Source: Capniomyces stellatus (taxonomy: Eukaryota > Kickxellomycota > Harpellomycetes > Harpellales > Legeriomycetaceae). From it: a stretch of 64,000 nucleotides of DNA. The notes under the pieces are model-generated. The model was not told the origin of the DNA, did not search any database, and saw only the letters and a list, made by a program, of their open reading frames with translations. Below are positions 32,549 through 43,633 of the stretch, piece after piece. Location: NCBI GenBank assembly GCA_001661515.1, contig LUVW01000005.1:62001-126000 (forward strand), given 5' to 3'. Positions within the stretch are counted from its first letter, which is position 1. Every line of letters starts with the position of its first letter. A program made the translations under genes and the position numbers.

Positions 32549-35500
32549 CTTTATCTTTCTTCTCTCTATTTTTCTTTTTCCTTTTGTATGTTTCCCTTTT
32601 ATAGTTATTTGCTCTTGCTATATTCAAAAGCGATTTGGTTTTTTAACCTTTTATATTTTCTTTCTTTGTTTATTGTTCTCTTTATTCTCATTATTCTCGA
32701 AAAAAAAAAAAAAAAAAAAAAAAATTTTTTGATTTCAACGTGTTATTTCTTCCATTGATTAGAAATCAATAACACTGAAATTTATTTCAATAAAAAAAAT
32801 ATTTATAATTTCAATCACTTTATCCTATTCCATTGCTCACTTCTTTCTTTGTTTTGTTTTTTTTTTGTTTTTTTTTGCTATTTACATCCAGATCCGTCGT
32901 TTTTCAATATTTTTTCTTTCCGACTTTGATACTTTTGATCTGCTTGTATTTATCCTACATTATTTTAATACATCCTCCTCCCTTTTTTTCTAGCTTTTAA
33001 AATATATAAAATGGATTCAGGTTTCCTTTCATCTCCTGCTTTGCCTTTTTAGAGTCTTTTACAAACATCCTAAATTTCACTGTGATCGCTGTTCTCTTTT
33101 AATGGCCTTTTCTCTTTCTTCCAAAGTTTGCTTTATTGTCCCAACTTTTTGAGCATTTACCCACTTCTCCTAATATAACAGAAATCTCCTACCATGTTTT
33201 CTACCTCATACAATACTCTTTTCACTTTCAATTAACCAAAATCTTTTTTTTTTCTTTTTTCTTTTTACCTTGGGTTTGACACTCTAAAACAGCTATGGTT
33301 GGCAAACAATAACCCAAATTCTCTACCTTTATTGGCCCTCTCATCTAATTTCAACTTAATCCAAGCTCAATTTCTTCTTTTTTTTCTTTTTCTACTCTGA
33401 TTAGCCAAAATTCCCCTTCAACTATTCGCCTTCAAGTATCGTAACGCAGATGGCAAATACTGATATATGATTTGCCAATATTCTCCGTGCTCACCCCGTT
33501 TGTCTTTTTCTCACTTTTGGTTTTCAAACATTAATGATTACGACCGTTTATAGTGTGCAATCGGCTATAAGCTGACATTTGAGAGCGTGTCAGGGCTCTC
33601 AACCAGCCACTTTGATTAACATCATGGTATATGGTTATGCTATCGCTCAGAAATAAAACATTGACTCTGTTACAAAAGCCTAGTCGAAGTTGAAGTACCA
33701 TTACAAGAGCTTAGTCGAAACTATTTTTAATTCAAAAGGCCCATTACAAAACTTTTAAAGCATTGGCCAAAGCTTTGGAAAGTATCAAAGTCCAACATTG
33801 CTCCTTTTTACCTTTTTACTTTTTTATCCTTTTCACTTTATTTTTTTTAGTTTTCCCTTTCCAATTATCTTTTTTTTTTTTAACTCTACCTGGGGCCTTT
33901 TCCCTACATCTTTACATTATTCCTCTTATCCTTGACAAAAACGGTTAAACTTTTTATTTTTTGATTTCAGCCAAACTTTTTGAGCATAAATGGCTAGACC
34001 CATTCCAATTATCAGATTTAATCGCTTGTAATTACATTCTCGCATTTTCTTTTTTTCTTTTTAATTCATCAGGCAGATCTTTTAGACTATCTTATTAATT
34101 TTCAAAATATTATAGGAATCTCCGAGACCGCTTTCCTCCTCCCATGACTTTAATATATCCCTTGACCATTTTACATTCAATCTTAGTCTCAGGTTATAAT
34201 TTGCTAATTGAAACTTCCCCAACCCATCTCATTGATTGGTGTGTTGGTTTTACCTCAAAAGCCATTATCTATTTGTAATTGTTGCAAATAGTTTGCCTTG
34301 TTTGCTTTTTTGATGCTATCTGTAGTCGGCCAATTCAAAGCCAAAGCAAAACGATTTTGGTTTCTTTGCATCATGCGGCTCTTTTTTTTTATATTGTTTG
34401 GCATTAATCAGTTTTTTGTAGGTTGTAAAAGAGCGAACGCCAACAATGTTGCTCAAACCGGGCTTAGCCTTTGTCTATTCACCAGACTTCCCACCCCCAC
34501 TCCCTCCCAAAAGCACCCATAACCATGGACATCTTGCCAAATACTGATACTAATTTGGCCATACTGCGCTTTTTAGTTTGACAAACTAAATGTCATAACT
34601 AGAAAGTATGGAAAGACCAACCGACCAACATCGCAACGCATTTTGCCTGGTGGCGATACTCCAGTGACTAAAATAGGCAACACCAATAAACAAAAGCAAT
34701 ATATCAAAACAACCTTGTTTTGATATATTGCTTTTGTTGGAAGGCAGGTTGTGTAGTTTGGTATGGTGTGTTGTGCTGCTATATGTTATGCCACACTGCT
34801 TTATTCCATGACATGACATGGCAAAGCGTGACATGATATTAAACAATATGATGAGATGCGATAAGATTAATGTTTGATGATATGATATATGACTGTCGGT
34901 TGCGCCTAGGAGCTAGTAATGTGTTTGTGATACTAATTATACATAACTTGTTTTGAAGAACTGAGATGCATGGCTAGTATTTGACATGACCAATGTCAAC
35001 ACTCTACTCTAGATCCAAAAAAGAGATGTTAACCGCAGCCACCAGAAATATATGCAACCAAAGTAGCCTTGCTGATGGTTTTTACTCTTCAAATAAAAAA
35101 AAAACAAAGCCAGAATATAGTTTGGGACAAATAAAAGCGAAACTGGTAAAGGCAAAGTAGCGTCCAAATTGGCATAATAATCACCATAGTAATAGTAGCA
35201 CAAGTGTGTCATCTAAATATATCAAGTATATTTTATCTGTTGGTTACTATTCAAGTCTCACTCTTGTTTTATTCTACTCTGGAAATGAATAGTGAGGTAA
35301 GATCAACATCAACATCAATGTCTTGCTAGTACAATGTCTATTAGTACAATAACAACTGCTAATACAATGACTACTGTGACCCTTTTGGTCAGTTTAGTGT
35401 TTGCTAATATCATTCACTGGCAATAAATATATCAACGTTACAATATAAAAATTATATGTCAACGTTTCTTTTTTGTATATATATTTTTTGGCATTGTAGG

Positions 35501-36936
35501 CAGGCAGAATCAAATATAGCTTCATTTGCGCACAACCTATCAAAACGGGAAAAATGTAAGTTTTAACATAGCACAATATTAGTTTAGTGGTTGAAATGTG
35601 TAGGATTTCCAAATAAAAAAAAAAGTTTGGGCGAGTCCTTTTACGTCGAGTCTATTAGCAACAGAAAAAAGAAAAAAGCACAGCAAGTAAATATACATGT
35701 AAATGCATTAAACCCAGTGAAATGATCTCGTAATGGGTCATGAGCAATAAATCAGGCTGATTAAATCAAGCTGTAAAAAGGTCAGAACTTGCTAACAACG
35801 TAAAAAAAAAGAGTCAGGAGCCGATTTTTAGCCAATGGAAGGGTAGATGTATTATATATTAATTAAAAACAAGTTCAAGGTAATTGGTGGCAAATTTGTA
35901 AGATGCAGATTCTCGATATTAGATAACGAAAAATTCTAGCGATTAAGCTTTCTCAATGGTTTACAGCAAATTCGCATTATTGTTTTAGCTATTGAAATGG
36001 AATGAGTTATATGAAATTGTCGTTGGAAAAAGCGAGTTTTAGCATCACTTTATTTAATTTTTCCTCTTTTGAATGATAATGGAAGTTGCGGAAATGATTT
36101 GAAATTAAAAAAAGTCACTTTTTCGGTTAAAAAAAATTTGTTACAGATACAATAAGAGAATGCCGTCAAACTGATAATGGTTTTGGTTGAGATATTCACA
36201 AAGAAAAAGGCGAGAATAAAGTAATGGAATATTAATAGTTTTTAGAAACCTTGGAGATTGTTTTACCAAACGAAAAAAAACAAAAAAGAAAAAAAAACAA
36301 AAGAAATGAAATGAAGAGCTGAATGAATAATATTACTACAATGGGGGGGGGTTTTTTTTTTTTTGATACCAACCTGGTGAAAAAGCGTAGAGCGTTTAAC
36401 TACGAGTTTAAGAAATGGTCCAATTTAAAGTTGGGTTATTCCACGACATTTTATTGTAAAACTCATCGATTAAATAGCAACTAGATTGCATTTATTGCAC
36501 AAGGATGTTGGAAAGTAGAGCGAAATAGCAGAAAAAAAACCAACAAAATAAAAAAATGCAAAAGCAAAGGAGGGCAAGGTTGTAAAGATTAGAAAAGAAA
36601 AAAAAAAGTTGGGTGGAAAGAACAAAATAGCTAGAATGATTAAATGATAAAAAGTTTCAAAATTTTATATATAAGTGAATCAACAAGTTTGCAATTTCGT
36701 ATTTTAATATACTTTCATCAATAGGGTTAAATTCACATTTGAGCTCTATTTCATTAAACGACCCTTTTCACTTTTATACATATTCGATTTTGGAATAGTA
36801 TATTCCTTAATTTTGTTTTATTTTTATTTTTTGATATTGTGTTCTATAAATATCTAGGTTATATTTCACAAGAAATACGCCAGTAACCAAAATAAAACAA
36901 AACAAAAAGGAAGTTCATACAGATAGGGAAAAGAAA
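32549..36936. other. 4.4 kb AT-rich intergenic region
   Basis: Between the PPT1 start and the desaturase start. It contains poly-A (about 32700-32724), T-rich tracts from 32800 to 34100, a 24-bp-arm palindrome at 34689-34738, and A-rich sequence before the desaturase. I saw no exon with family motifs on either strand. Confidence 0.45.
34689..34738. repeat. Perfect inverted repeat, 24-bp arms, 2-nt spacer
   Basis: The arms 34689-34712 and 34715-34738 are exact reverse complements around CC, and the match stops at the next base (A against G). The left arm starts AACAAAAGCAATATATC. The arms are AT-rich, and no ORF or repeat boundary is attached. Confidence 0.95.
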
Positions 36937-38148
36937 ATGGCTTCTAGCATTGAACGGCCAGTATACAAAAAGCCTGAATACCCAGGTGATGACAGGCCAT
37001 TGTTCCAAAAGCTCCACTGGGTGCATGTTATCATGCTTTCAGTCACACCAGTTATAGCAGTTTATGGTGCTATGACCACAAAAGTGCATTTCAACACTTT
37101 TCTGTTTACAGTAGTCTACTACATTCTTTCGGCACTTGGAGTTACAGCAGGGTACCACAGACTGTGGTCGCATGTTTCGTACCAAGCCAAGTATCCACTG
37201 CAGGTGTTTTTGGCGCTGATCGGCAGTGCAGCAGTGCAGGGTTCGATTTTCTGGTGGAGCCGTGATCACCGTGTCCACCATCGTTACACAGACACACCAA
37301 GAGATCCGTATGACGCGAAAGCCGGGTTCTTCCACAGTCACATAGGGTGGATGTTGGTTAAGAAAGACCGTCGCCAGCTGGGATACGCAGATACTACCGA
37401 CCTCAAGACGAACTCAGTTGTTCGCTGGCAACACAAGTACTACCCAGCCCTGGCTTTGTTTTTCTCGATAGTTGTCCCAACCGTTTTCTGTGGACTGTTG
37501 TGGGGAGATTACAGAGGCGGCTACTTTTACGCAGGAATCACCCGCATGGTTGTTTTGCACCACGCCACTTTCTGCGTAAACTCGCTTGCTCACACCCTAG
37601 GAAGATCCACCTATGACGACACCCAAACCGCTAAAGACTCTGTGGTCACCGCCCTAGTAACCCTGGGCGAAGGCTACCACAACTTCCACCACGAGTTCCC
37701 AGGAGACTACCGCAATGCCATCAGATTCTACCAGTACGACCCAACCAAATGGTTTATCAGACTGTGCTTCATGCTTGGCCTTGCTTACGACCTGAAAACC
37801 TTCCCAGCCAATGAAATCGAGAAGGGCTACATTGAGATGAGATTGAAAGAACTACACAAGCTGCAGGCCAACATCGACTACGGTGTTCTGCTAGACAAGC
37901 TCCCAGTTTACACCGAAGAAGAGTTCCTAGTCCAGGTCCGCAAATACAACAAAAAGTGGATGGTTATCGGCGGTGTTATCTATGACGTCAACACTTTTGT
38001 CAACGACCACCCAGGAGGCAAGCCTTTGATCCATGGTGGAATTGGTAAGGATATGACTGACGCATTCAATGGTGGTGTTTACAACCATCATAGAGCTGCT
38101 CACAACCTCCTATCCCAGCTTCGTATTGGTACCATCAAGCTTTTGTAA
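36937..38148 (+). CDS. OLE1: Stearoyl-CoA delta-9 desaturase with cytochrome b5 domain
   Basis: ER membrane di-iron enzyme that inserts the delta-9 double bond into palmitoyl- and stearoyl-CoA. It is a single exon of 403 residues. His boxes are HRLWSH (74-79), HRVHH (111-115) and HNFHH (248-252). The fourth conserved region, NSLAHTLG, supplies further metal ligands. Four hydrophobic segments flank the boxes. A C-terminal cytochrome b5 domain (about 325-400) has the haem ligands in HPGG (H358) and near H384 (YNHHRAAHNLL). The C-terminal b5 fusion is the fungal Ole1 layout. The protein is shorter than yeast Ole1 (510), mainly at the N terminus. Codons prefer C in third position, unlike most neighbours, which suggests high expression. 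About 4 kb of non-coding sequence lies upstream. Confidence 0.97.
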   Translation: MASSIERPVYKKPEYPGDDRPLFQKLHWVHVIMLSVTPVIAVYGAMTTKVHFNTFLFTVVYYILSALGVTAGYHRLWSHVSYQAKYPLQVFLALIGSAAVQGSIFWWSRDHRVHHRYTDTPRDPYDAKAGFFHSHIGWMLVKKDRRQLGYADTTDLKTNSVVRWQHKYYPALALFFSIVVPTVFCGLLWGDYRGGYFYAGITRMVVLHHATFCVNSLAHTLGRSTYDDTQTAKDSVVTALVTLGEGYHNFHHEFPGDYRNAIRFYQYDPTKWFIRLCFMLGLAYDLKTFPANEIEKGYIEMRLKELHKLQANIDYGVLLDKLPVYTEEEFLVQVRKYNKKWMVIGGVIYDVNTFVNDHPGGKPLIHGGIGKDMTDAFNGGVYNHHRAAHNLLSQLRIGTIKLL

Positions 38149-38795
38149 ATCTACTTTTTTTTTTCTTCCATCTCTTAACATATCGCTGTTCTCTTTTTTT
38201 TTCTTTCTTTTTTTCAAATTTTCTATTCTTATTAAAGGCTTTTTTGCTGTTTCAATAAACGCGCTTTTAAAATGCTTTTTTCTTTTTGCCCTTTTACTGT
38301 TATTATTACTGTTATTACTGTTACCATTGCTATTACCATTATTAATATTACCATTACCGTTACCAATACTACTATTACTATTGCAAATATTGTCTTGATG
38401 ACGTTCTCATACAGAAGGTTTCCAAGTTTAACGACTAGGGAAAACTAGACGTATAGATAGCAGTAACTAACTTTATAACAATAGAGAGTGGTCCATGGCC
38501 TTATTGCCTTGGATACACCGAAAACTGAGCATAGTGTGGTTGTGATGGTGTTTGATATCAAGTATATAAAACCAAAGCAAGAAAGAGCTATAATAAATAA
38601 CCATTATAAAAGTAAAAGTAAAAATAAAAGACTAGTCAATAATCCAAACTCAAGTCTATTGCCGAAGGATGACTTTAAAAGGAAAAGTCTTGATAAAATT
38701 TCACAAATAATGCCGCCAGAGAGTGAGTGCCCAGATTGGAAGCTCAAATACCAACCTTCGACAATATATTCATGTTCGAGCCGGATTTTACACTT

Positions 38796-39296
38796 TTAGT
38801 TGTTGCTAGTCCACTTGGATTTATCCAACTGATCCAATGTTTCAATGGATTCTGGTCGTAGTTTTGGCTCTAAAATCCACTTGGCCTACACCCAGAATTA
38901 AAAAAAGAAACGTTCAAATAAAAAGGCCACAACCAAATTTCAATAAAAAAAAAGTCATAAACGTTGTTATACCCATCAAACCACACATAATAAAGGTGTA
39001 TATAAGCCCATTTTTTTAAAGAAAACACTGTGTTCCTGTTTAATGTTCAGATGATTGAACCCCAAAGCGCGAAAAAACCAAATCATAATGCATTAATAGA
39101 TAGAAAAAAAACAACTTACATATGATTCTTTAGCCATGAAATATGTACCGATTGGCACTGCTACACACAATACGAATCCGACTGTTCCTGTACGTCTGGT
39201 CCATCGGAAATGATTCTTGACATTTGATCTCATGTAAAGCCATTCTTCAATAGCTGGATCTTTCAACAGTGTCGCCTTATGTCCTGGTGCTCCCAT
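38796..39296 (-). CDS. Complex I B15 (NDUFB4-like) subunit
   Basis: Accessory subunit of the membrane arm of mitochondrial NADH:ubiquinone oxidoreductase. Exon 1 is 39120-39296 and exon 2 is 38796-38885 (intron 234 nt, phase 0); 88 residues. The family pattern is LLKDPAIEEW, then an Asn/Arg segment, HFRWTRRTGTVGF, and one TM (VGFVLCVAVPIGTYFMAKES). Exon 2 gives the soluble tail WILEPKLRPESIETLDQL ending SKWTSNN. The KDPA...FRWT spacing is characteristic, but the protein is short and the match is by eye. A longer read-through of exon 1 would end after about eight unconvincing residues. It is divergent from ESS2. Confidence 0.65.
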
Positions 39297-40071
39297 TTTA
39301 TTTCTACTTTTACGTACTTGTCTGATGTGATTACTTTTAATATTTGTAATATATAAAAAGGCTGGTGGCTAAATGGATTGACTTGGAAATAAAGAAACTT
39401 TAGAGATATATTGAAAATGGTTTGATATTATTGTTTTTTTTTTATCAATTTCATTTACTTACTATATATTTTTTCAGCTTTAGTTTATCTATAATCTATT
39501 TTTTCCTAGAATTTCCAATCGCTCAAGGTGAAAACGCAGTTTTGGCTTTTCCGCCCCCTCCTTTTGTTACTGCAATTTGGCCAGCCCAGTTCTAGCACCG
39601 CTTTTAATTTTAGCCTATAAATCTTGGTGTTTTAGTCTTTTTTTTTTCTCTTTTCATTCTCTTTTCAAAAAAATCATTTGCTTTTTTCTATTTGTTCCGA
39701 TTTAACAATTGAACTTTTTCTGTCAAAAAATAAAAAAACAATACTGAATAAAACTTGTGTTGGAAAACAAAACTAGGAATAGTAGCTATGGTATACACCT
39801 CTGTCTAAGAAACAGTATGTATATCGAATGTAAATATTGATATTGTTATTGTACTTGAAAGGCTTCAGTTTTAATCGAGGGTATTGATTTGTAAACAGCT
39901 AGGCAATTGCGCTAAACCGTAAATTAACAGGGTATTTGTTACCAATAGCACCAGCAGTTTTTTTTTTAAATTGTTGGTGAAATTTGGATTTGACTCAAAC
40001 ATTAGCACGCTTTGAGACGTCACGATCGCTGTCAATAATTTGTTCACCCACTGGTCGTCCCAGTAAGCAAA
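39297..40071. other. Divergent upstream region of the NDUFB4-like gene and ESS2
   Basis: About 775 bp, AT-rich, with T-runs. No gene or clear regulatory motif can be named. Confidence 0.4.
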
Positions 40072-41723
40072 ATGTCGAGCAAACAGGTTATGCGGGAGGA
40101 AGAGGAAAAGTTAAAGGTATCGAAAGTCGAGCCAGGTAAATTCAAAACAGAGAAACCGATATTGGAGATACTGCCCGAGGAAACATTTGTGGAGACTCTA
40201 GACAAAATCGTAGAAAAAAGCTTCTTTCCGCAACTCACAGAATTAAAAAGGAGCAACCTAATATACAATCCTATCGGCGAAGACGAGATAATCAGAATCA
40301 AGACAGGTTGGCAGCTATTTTAAAGTACATCTCAGCTCTTGCTTCAAAACTTGGATATTAACTTTTCCAAAAAAAATAAATAACTCTATACATAGACAGA
40401 ATCAAAAGCCAGCTCGAGATAGAGGACCATTTCAGTCCAGATAAGACAGACAGTTTAAATGAAGCTAATCCTGTAGACAAGAGCAGCTTGTCGTTGAACG
40501 AGTATCTTGATAGCTACACTAGCGAAGACAATGCAAGTTTTTCCAAGATTGTAGAGAAATCAAGCGCTGAACGAAGGCAGAAGCTGTACTGGATGTATGG
40601 AGACGGAAAAAAGCCGTTGGATGCTATTGAGGGCAGAAAAAACGACAGCAATCTGATAGCTACTAGCGGAAAGGATGATGAAAGGTCCTTAAAGACGTGG
40701 AAGTTTAAGGCAGCAAATGCGCTGATGTATACTCCGCACACCGAGGAGTCGCTTGTTGTTGGAAATCCTAGATCTGACTACAAGAAAATAGTTTATGAAA
40801 ACACACGTTTCCCTAATGTAATTCCAGCCACCTTATTCTTTTTACTATTCAATGTTGTTACTTGGCTTTAACGATCAACGCCACGCTACTTTTTGTTTAA
40901 AGTGGTCCATCCGTCTTATCCTGAATGCGAATAAATAACCACACACTTATTATAGGAAAGTGGTAATGGCCGAGGAGTTAACCGGCCCCCTTCACCAACA
41001 GCAAGTGTGATTACAAACGGTAAGAAATCAACAGATAAATATTTGACTTGGCACCTTGTTTGTTCTTTGCCCCCCCCCCCCAAACAGAATGTTCTGCATA
41101 TTCCACAATAAAACAATCGCTTTTTTTTTGCTCGTACCTGGTGTGTTAATTTAGACGGGTCTACACCAACAATAAATGGATACAAGTTTGTTGATTCGCC
41201 AAAACGCCCTGCTTATGACGACGACGAAGAAAAAAAAGCCAGGATCAAACGGAATAAACTGTCAACGAATTCTGGTTTTATCGAATCGTCTAAAGGTAAG
41301 CCGTCTACAATCACGTCGTCTGGTAGGCTATGCAAACGCGTATTTATGCCTTCTCTTTATAAGTACAGCTCACCAACATCGTATTCTGGATATAGGGTCG
41401 TCCTACAGAGTTCCTTCAACTCCACTGAGGGATATTATAGCTTACAGACTTGCATCTAAACAGCCGAAACAGCCCCGAGTACAGTCGGCAAAAGAAGACA
41501 CCTATGGGTTTTCAGTCACGTCTAGTCCACATTCTAGGTACATTTTACACGCAAATTATATTTTATTTCATTCATTTGCCTTTTCTCTTTTCTTTTTTCA
41601 ATAACAGAAAAGTTGAAACCGATTGATTGTATATATCCAACTATAATTACATTTAGGCTTTTGTCTCCAGCTGGAAAAGCATTGCTGTCAAATTCCAGTA
41701 AACAAGGCACAAAAAAAAAGTAA
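40072..41723 (+). CDS. ESS2: ESS2/DGCR14-family spliceosome-associated protein
   Basis: Nuclear protein found in late spliceosomal complexes (Es2/DGCR14; Bis1 in fission yeast). Six exons: 40072-40306, 40396-40817, 40956-41019, 41155-41295, 41369-41537 and 41657-41723; 365 residues, all phases closing. Landmarks: LPEETFVETLDKIVEKSFFP, SLNEYLDSYTSEDNASFSKI, then LKTWKFKAANALMYTP and VYENTRFPN. The middle exons give a GYKFVDSP segment, and GSSYRVPSTPLRDIIAYRLA corresponds to the family's PxP-containing region. The last exons end with LLSPAGKALLS, like the family's SPA...LL motif, and a KKK tail. The small exons 3-6 match the family only moderately, so their boundaries are less certain than exons 1 and 2. 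Confidence 0.88.
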
Positions 41724-41970
41724 AAAGCGAATATACAAACCTCAAAAAAAGTCTTGCCACTCTTTTTATAATTTTGCACTAGATATATACTTTTTGTGTA
41801 TGCTCCACAAGCATGCATACATGCATTCGCTCATTCATTATTCTTTTTAACTTGTAGTTTTGTAGCTGTCACCATGATTAGCAATGGTAGTGCTCTTATA
41901 TACATATGTATCTTTAAAACAATATTAAATGTTTAAACAGACATATTCCCGACACACTAATGAGTCGATT

Positions 41971-42066
41971 GATATATTTACTGATCTGTTGGTTGATTTA
42001 TTTACTGATCTGTTGGTTGCTTTATTTACTGATCTGTTGGTTGCTTTATTTACTGATCTATTGATC
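41971..42066 (+). repeat. 24-bp tandem repeat, four units
   Basis: Four contiguous 24-bp units (TTTACTGATCTGTTGGTT core) starting at 41971, 41995, 42019 and 42043, with a partial fifth. The last unit is the most diverged. It lies downstream of ESS2 and downstream of the secreted-protein gene. Confidence 0.95.
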
Positions 42067-42423
42067 GATTTATTTATGATGACCCAAGCCATATTAACAT
42101 TGTAAACTTGAGGTCGTGTTAGACATAAGGCGCAAGTTCCAAAGTTATTTACAGGATTCACAACACGCCCGCTTTGTTTTTGTTTGCTGGTATTCCGGCC
42201 ATTTACACATCACCATCTTAACTTCCAACGCGTCTAGTGGGCTGTTTTAAAAACAAGCCCACTTTGCTTTCTTTAATTGTTTTACTTGCTTTGTTTCTTT
42301 AACTGCTTTAACTGCTTTTTTATTATTATTTTATTATTGAGATTATAAAATTGTATTTGTATTTTTAAATTAGGAAAAACGGATTTAATATGTCAGAAAC
42401 TCGAATAAAAACTCTTTTATGAG

Positions 42424-43633
42424 TCAAAAATTGCTCAGTTCTTTAGCATAGTCCAATATCTGCAAAACATCTTTACTGTCTGAGCCCCCTGCCTCAGCAT
42501 TGGCTTGATTCATAATGTCATCTAAATCGTCTTGTAAATTCTTATCACTGTTCATCACGGGTTTATCTTTATTTTTGGAGTATCCATTCCCCTTGTTTCT
42601 ATTATAGTTTCCATTCAACCCACCAGTCCAACCTCCTCCACCTCCCATTCCCCCCTTATTACTCATATATTTTCCGATAGCATATCGGTCGTCATCTTCA
42701 TTACTATCACCATTATCATCTCCTTCTATTACATACAGGTATTTGGTTTTTATAACTGCGTTTGGTGGATAGCCAATGTTCTTGTAGTTTCCGTTGATGT
42801 TTTTACTGTAGGCAGTGTCTGGTTTATTGCTATTAACGTAGGAACTTGCAGGTCTAAAGGCATTCCCACTGTTCTGATTATTGTTCCCGTTAATCACATA
42901 GCCCGGGTCTTTATTGCCGCCATCTCCTGAACCACCACTATACTTTGCTTTATTCAGTGCCGAGAACAAGTCTCCGCTTTTATATACTGGCTTATTCGAA
43001 TTGTCAGTATACGAGTTGTCATTACATCCTCCCATACCTTGGGACCCTGAGCCGCATTCTGAGATGCTCGAATATGCCGTAGGTGTGGTTATAGTAATTG
43101 TTGGAATTACAGGCACTTTGAAAGTCGAATATGACACAACAGGGTTGATATGTACAGTGGTGTATACGGTCATGCCTGTGCTTGCCACATTTCCGTTATA
43201 TTCTTGGCTATTCCCAATAAGTATGCTGGTCATTTGATAATTTGCGCCTACATAAACATTATCACAAAATTTAATATCGACTTTTATAGTTGATGTCTGC
43301 AATACAATGCACAAATCTTTATTGAGTGTTAGTATACTTTGACAAACCTGGGTTAGACTGGCTTTGAACAAGATCCTTTGGAAGAATACTGTCCATGCCC
43401 CTGTAGTATCCGCAGTAAATGCTGCCAGGATTGCTTGTGTAGCAGTACGTTCCTTTTGCGCAGATGGATTCTATATATACAGTTTGGTCACAGTTGCTAA
43501 ATCTGTTATCCAACCCATCCAACCCAAAGCATACCCTGCTTTCGCCCGAGCACGCCTTACCAACAAGGTTCTGTGCTGATGCCCAGTCTACTGATAACAA
43601 AACCAGGTAGATTTTAGACAAATTTCTCACCAT
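42424..43633 (-). CDS. Predicted secreted Cys-rich/Gly-Asn-rich protein
   Basis: The N terminus MVRNLSKIYLVLLSVDWASA is a good signal peptide. A Cys-rich module follows, with cysteines in CSGESRVC, NCDQ, SICAKGTYC and IYCGYY. After a short intron come DLCIVLQTSTIKVDIKFCDN and a Thr/Val-rich segment. A long Gly/Asn/Asp/Ser-rich low-complexity region then leads to an acidic end (DVLQILDYAKELSNF). The intron lies between about 43340 and 43400 and contains a perfect TACTAAC branch motif. With acceptor CAATAAAG the frame closes from either donor, GTTTGT (31 nt, very short) or GTATTC (about 72 nt), so the junction is unsettled. The gene has no family I can name. It could be a cell-wall or surface protein, by inference only. 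Confidence 0.6.

Noticed and set aside
38488..38799. A 103-codon plus-strand frame downstream of the desaturase
   Set aside because: It has no motifs, and its end overlaps the stop of the NDUFB4-like exon 2, which is on the minus strand. It is more likely 3' flank of the desaturase.
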